Source: Pedobacter frigiditerrae (lineage in GTDB: Bacteria; Bacteroidota; Bacteroidia; Sphingobacteriales; Sphingobacteriaceae). From it: DNA of 64,000 bases. The stretch's first letter is position 1; each line of letters opens with the position of its first letter. A program made the position numbers and the translations under genes. Under the pieces are notes generated by a model, which saw only the letters and a list, made by a program, of their open reading frames with translations, was not told the origin of the DNA and made no database searches. Below are positions 60,619 to 64,000 of the stretch, one piece after another. Location: the NCBI RefSeq assembly GCF_004331645.1, contig NZ_SJSK01000002.1, forward strand, positions 186,001-250,000, given 5' to 3'.

Positions 60619-61872
60619 CTATCTTAAATCTACACTGTGATCATTTGGAAAATCTTCTCCGCCCCATATTTTCTGAGCACTCCATTTTACTGCCGTGTTT
60701 GCCCAAAAAGGATCAGTTTCTGGCAAGCCTAAAGGCAAAAATATGCTGGTACAGAGATAAGGACTGCCTTGGTTATTGTAAACATCGGCTATATTAGGCT
60801 GACTTCCATGTAAACCAATCGTTAACCATCCATTTTCATAAGTAGTTGGACTTTCTAACGTCTTTTTTATGACCGCAGTTAAGGCACAACGGACTTGCGC
60901 TGGACTTAATTGTTTTGGCAATAACTTTTTAAAAGCCATATCTGCTAAATGATGAAAAGCAGCTCCACGATACACAATTGACCGCCCTGTAGCTGGGTAA
61001 GTTCCATCAGTATTAATCAATCGTTCTTGAATAACAGCATAACGCTCATTACGTTTTTTAATCTTCTCGAACATGGCATTATAAGCATTTGTTTTTTTGC
61101 CAATAATATCCACCAACGTACCCAAATAGGGATGAATTACAAAACTGTTGTAATAATCGAAAGCATAAGTGCTACCATCTTTATACATCCCATCACCAAC
61201 ATACCATTGCTCCATTTGTTGCAAGGCATAATCTACTCGCATCACATCCCACTCATAGCCAAACTTTGCCATAAAAGCTTCGTTAACTGCAGAAAAAAGC
61301 AACCAATTTGAAAACCCAGGCTTAAATTTCCTTGTTGTAGCAATGGATTTCATCATCAGGTTTTGGTCCTTTTTATCTAAATTTTCCCAAAGCCAAGGCG
61401 CACGTATAAAAGCAAGTGCTACAAAAGAAGCATCAACCAATTGTTGACCTCCAATATCATAGTTCATGAAATCCTTAGCAGTCGAGTCCAATGAATTTTT
61501 AATGCCTTTAATAACCCATTCTCGGTATTGGTTGCGCAAGGCTATTTCAGCTTCCGAACCGCCTTCTAACTGTAACCAAGGTGCTATGCCACTTAAAACC
61601 CTACCCAAAACTTCAACATATTGTACTTTAATGCGATGTTCTTTATTATCTATGCGAATAGAAGTCTCCTTTGGCATTACAAGATGTAAACTGTCTTTGG
61701 CTAAACTGTAAATTACAGGCCTTACCATTTTATCCATTTCCTGTAACCAAACTTGTCTATCGGTTAAAGGGACTGCTTTTACATTTTTACTTTTCTTTTG
61801 TGCTGCAACCTTTCCTACAGCTAAACAAAGGATTAGAAAAACAACAACAATACTTTTTAATGATGAATTCAT
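60619..61872 (-). CDS. DUF2264 family protein, probable secreted glycosidase
   Basis: 417 residues. Signal peptide ends VGKVAAQ. An alpha/alpha-barrel-type family: DRQVWLQEMDKMVRPVIYSL, EVLGRVLSGIAPWLQLEGG, NWLLFSAVNEAFM, WYVGDGMYKDG and FDYYNSFVIHPYLGTL. From memory, some DUF2264 proteins in arabinogalactan PULs act as exo-beta-glucuronidases; I could not check this. It sits between GH105 (2-bp gap) and the propeller gene (0 bp), so all three are translationally coupled and should act on the same uronic-acid-containing oligosaccharide in the periplasm. Confidence 0.85.
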   Translation of the reverse strand: MNSSLKSIVVVFLILCLAVGKVAAQKKSKNVKAVPLTDRQVWLQEMDKMVRPVIYSLAKDSLHLVMPKETSIRIDNKEHRIKVQYVEVLGRVLSGIAPWLQLEGGSEAEIALRNQYREWVIKGIKNSLDSTAKDFMNYDIGGQQLVDASFVALAFIRAPWLWENLDKKDQNLMMKSIATTRKFKPGFSNWLLFSAVNEAFMAKFGYEWDVMRVDYALQQMEQWYVGDGMYKDGSTYAFDYYNSFVIHPYLGTLVDIIGKKTNAYNAMFEKIKKRNERYAVIQERLINTDGTYPATGRSIVYRGAAFHHLADMAFKKLLPKQLSPAQVRCALTAVIKKTLESPTTYENGWLTIGLHGSQPNIADVYNNQGSPYLCTSIFLPLGLPETDPFWANTAVKWSAQKIWGGEDFPNDHSVDLR

Positions 61873-61874
61873 GT

Positions 61875-62999
61875 CTATTTTTTGTTGGTTAAAAACCTAT
61901 ACATTTCGCAATTGGCTAACAAAAATGCACCTACACCAAAATTAGCTGTAGAGTTTGCATCTACTACCTGACCTGGAATTGCTTTTTCTCCAATTGGTTG
62001 TACATAACCTACTTTTCCGCTTTCCTGAAGCGCAGTTTTAGTGAGGTAATTGTATGCTTTTTTTGCCACCGGAAGATACTTATTTTCTTTAAGCAAACCA
62101 TTATTAATGCCCCATAACAAACCATAAGTAAAAAAAGCAGTTCCACTAGTTTCTGGTCCTGGTGCATGTTGAGGATCGAGTAAACTCCTGGTCCAATAAC
62201 CTTCAGCTTGTTGACTTTTCAGAATTGCTTTCGCCATATTTTTGTACTTGGTTAAATACTCATGGCGGTGTGGATCGTTTTTAGGCAAATCTTCTAAAAC
62301 CTTTGCCAATCCTGCGAAAACCCATCCATCGCCCCTGGCCCAAAAATCTTTTTTGCCATTTGCACTTTTATGTTTTGGGTAAACATATTTCGCATCTCGA
62401 TAATAAAGTTTCTCTTTTTTATCATACATGATACCATTGGCATACACAAAATACTCATAAAGTTTATCCGAATACTGCTGATTACCTGTTAGTTTATACA
62501 TTTTTGTCATTACAGGCATTACCATGTACAAACCATCTGCCCACCACCAATAATCGCTTGCAGCTGTAGACATTTCATATTCCATTACCTCTTTAGCACG
62601 AGCAACTTTGTGGGGTTCTGGGTTAAGATTATACAGATCTATATAGGTTTGAAAGCAGATTTGCCAATCTCCAAACAATACAAATTCATCTGTTTCGCCG
62701 TACTTATATTTCCACTTGCTTTTATCGGTACTTTTTGCACCCATCCATTTGTTATGGTTGGCCCAAGTTTCTGAGTAAGTTTTGTAAGCCTCGTTTTTGG
62801 TGATTTTGTATGCCTCTATGTTACCGGTATGATAAGCAGCATGATCCCAAAAAGCCCTTACCTCTGGCTTGTTATTACTTTGCCAATAGGCATTTGCTTT
62901 GTTAATTGTTGCTATTACTTCTTGCGTTGAAGGAAGTGTTTGTGCAGTAGCTATTTTGCTAATCAATAGCAATGCGATAAGCCAGTTGTATTTTTTCAT
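61875..62999 (-). CDS. GH105 unsaturated uronyl hydrolase
   Basis: 374 residues. Signal peptide ends SKIATAQ. (alpha/alpha)6-barrel signatures of the YteR/YesR family: WADGLYMVMPVM near 155 (the Asp is the expected catalytic residue), FWARGDGWVFAGLAKVL near 222, GYWTRSLLDPQHAPGPETSGTAFFTYGLLWG near 275 (two adjacent motifs) and NFGVGAFLLA at the end. The family removes 4,5-unsaturated uronic acid from oligosaccharides made by polysaccharide lyases, so a lyase should act before it; the propeller gene two genes downstream is the local candidate. First gene of the operon, 110 bp after the HTCS stop. Confidence 0.92.
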   Translation of the reverse strand: MKKYNWLIALLLISKIATAQTLPSTQEVIATINKANAYWQSNNKPEVRAFWDHAAYHTGNIEAYKITKNEAYKTYSETWANHNKWMGAKSTDKSKWKYKYGETDEFVLFGDWQICFQTYIDLYNLNPEPHKVARAKEVMEYEMSTAASDYWWWADGLYMVMPVMTKMYKLTGNQQYSDKLYEYFVYANGIMYDKKEKLYYRDAKYVYPKHKSANGKKDFWARGDGWVFAGLAKVLEDLPKNDPHRHEYLTKYKNMAKAILKSQQAEGYWTRSLLDPQHAPGPETSGTAFFTYGLLWGINNGLLKENKYLPVAKKAYNYLTKTALQESGKVGYVQPIGEKAIPGQVVDANSTANFGVGAFLLANCEMYRFLTNKK

Positions 63000-63065
63000 C
63001 TTTGGAACGAAGTATTCGATTTATGATTTGGTAAATCTAAGTACAATAAATTTATTCTTTTTGGT

Positions 63066-63092
63066 GGGGGTGTTAATGATAATTTTAGGGGG
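63066..63092 (+). promoter_or_regulatory. GGGGG direct repeats upstream of GH105
   Basis: GGGGG occurs at 63066-63070 and 63088-63092 (22-bp period), each followed by a TTA-containing stretch, in the 110-bp gap between the HTCS and GH105 genes. It resembles the pair at 57476-57507 and is a candidate HTCS binding site. Weak evidence. Confidence 0.3.
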
Positions 63093-63109
63093 ATTATTTA
63101 ACTTGACTA

Positions 63110-64000
63110 CTATTTATCGCTCAAATTAGTATTAATGCTATACTGTTTATGGAATATTTTACGATGTTTTTTAATAAATGACGAAGGTGTAAGTTTAAAT
63201 TGATTTTGAAATTGAACTCTAAAATATTTAATATCATTAATACCTACCCTGAAAGCTACTTCATTTATATTGAGATTTGTATTGATCAATAGTTCTGCCG
63301 CCTTACGTAACCTAATGAAACGCACAAAACTATTAATAGATAAACCTGAGGTCGCCTTTATTCTTTTATAAAGATTAGAATGACTCATACTTAACTGAGA
63401 TGCCAGTGTTTTCACATTAAAATTAGTTTCCATCAGGTTATCTTCTATAATAGTGATGGTTTTTTGAATAAAGCTTTTATCTTCTTGAGAAATTTTATTC
63501 CGCTCTGACTTTAAGGTTACCTCATTATAAAAATACGATTGTAGGTTGCTCCTATTTTTAATTACACCATTAATTTTTGCAGTAAATAATTCCTTGTCAA
63601 AAGGTTTACTGATAAAATCATAAGCACCAACTTCTATCCCTTGTAACTTCAACTCTGGACTTGGATCCGCAGTTAGCAAAATCAAAGGAATATGGCTTAT
63701 TGCTGGATCTGCTTTTATTTCCCTGCAAAACTCAATTCCATTTAAGCCATCCATATTAACGTCAGAAATGATAATATCTGGTAAGTGTTCTCTGGCAGAT
63801 TCTAAACCCTCTAATCCGTTATTGGCTTTGTAAACCTTAAATTTCTGATGAAAAATTTGATGGATATAGTCTATGATTTGCTCATTATCATCTACCACTA
63901 AAATAGAATGCAAATCTGAAATGAGTAACTCGAGATTAGGAATTTGCTCATCACCTAGCTCCTCTTCCTCTGCTATAAGCTCGCTAACGTAATTAAGCTC
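63110..64000 (-). CDS. Hybrid two-component regulator (HTCS), C-terminal part only
   Basis: The frame is open to the right window edge: codons beyond the TTG at 63913 continue without a stop (an acidic linker with AEEEELGDE before ILVVDDNEQ), so the gene starts outside. Visible: a receiver domain (VVDDNEQIIDYI, phosphoacceptor Asp in IIISDVNMDGLNG, Lys in FISKPFDKE) and an AraC-type DNA-binding domain (VKTLASQLSMSHSNLYKRIKA; NEVAFRVGINDIKYFRVQFQNQF; TPSSFIKKHR). In HTCS proteins these follow a periplasmic Y_Y_Y propeller sensor and a histidine kinase on one chain. It faces the PUL on the same strand and should activate it on sensing an oligosaccharide breakdown product. Confidence 0.92.
   Translation of the reverse strand, partial: ELNYVSELIAEEEELGDEQIPNLELLISDLHSILVVDDNEQIIDYIHQIFHQKFKVYKANNGLEGLESAREHLPDIIISDVNMDGLNGIEFCREIKADPAISHIPLILLTADPSPELKLQGIEVGAYDFISKPFDKELFTAKINGVIKNRSNLQSYFYNEVTLKSERNKISQEDKSFIQKTITIIEDNLMETNFNVKTLASQLSMSHSNLYKRIKATSGLSINSFVRFIRLRKAAELLINTNLNINEVAFRVGINDIKYFRVQFQNQFKLTPSSFIKKHRKIFHKQYSINTNLSDK

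Overview
The window looks like a chromosomal stretch of a Bacteroidota species, most likely Sphingobacteriaceae and Pedobacter-like. Reasons: AT-rich DNA; A-rich leaders with almost no Shine-Dalgarno sequences; SusC/SusD pairs; a GLPGLI protein; PorP/SprF- and OmpA-type partners of the type IX secretion system (T9SS); two giant secreted proteins with type B C-terminal sorting domains; and a hybrid two-component regulator at the right edge. I saw no tRNA, rRNA, insertion sequence, prophage or CRISPR array.

Region A (1-12173) is a peptide natural-product locus. It starts with the 3' part of an outer-membrane beta-barrel gene and a GLPGLI gene. Next come a C39 peptidase/ABC exporter, an HlyD adaptor and a complete LanB-type dehydratase, all on the + strand. 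A LytS-type histidine kinase and a LytTR response regulator lie on the - strand. Between kinase and regulator, on the + strand, is a 50-codon gene with its own hairpin. It encodes a Ser/Thr-rich peptide with no cysteine and is the best candidate precursor. No LanC cyclase is visible, so the product may be a dehydrated peptide without lanthionine rings. A small XRE regulator follows, bracketed by three copies of a 12-bp motif, two of them exactly 21 bp apart.

Region B (12174-42925) holds two surface-adhesin loci. Locus 1 is a - strand operon of a 3376-residue adhesin, a PorP/SprF protein and an OmpA/PD40 protein. It is flanked by two paralogous + strand STAND-like P-loop NTPases with a shared N-terminal domain and a helical C-terminus. 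Locus 2 has a 2999-residue adhesin, an OmpA/PD40 protein and a CheY-like receiver, but no PorP gene. Both adhesins carry long tandem arrays with periods of about 270 and 295 bp. Exporter partner, peptidoglycan-anchored partner and regulator genes accompany the adhesins, which suggests dedicated secretion and control.

Region C (42926-64000) is one polysaccharide utilization locus (PUL), all on the - strand. In transcription order: HTCS regulator (cut by the window edge), GH105, DUF2264, BNR-type propeller, GH43, a hairpin, SusC, SusD, two surface glycan-binding-type lipoproteins (DUF5000 and DUF4998), a strong terminator, a HExxH lipoprotein, GH2 beta-galactosidase, GH16 lipoprotein, a galactokinase-like protein and a terminator. 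The enzyme set fits a galactose-rich, uronic-acid-decorated glycan such as a type II arabinogalactan; this is inference. The galactokinase-like protein has acidic residues at conserved glycines in several motifs and may not be an ordinary galactokinase.
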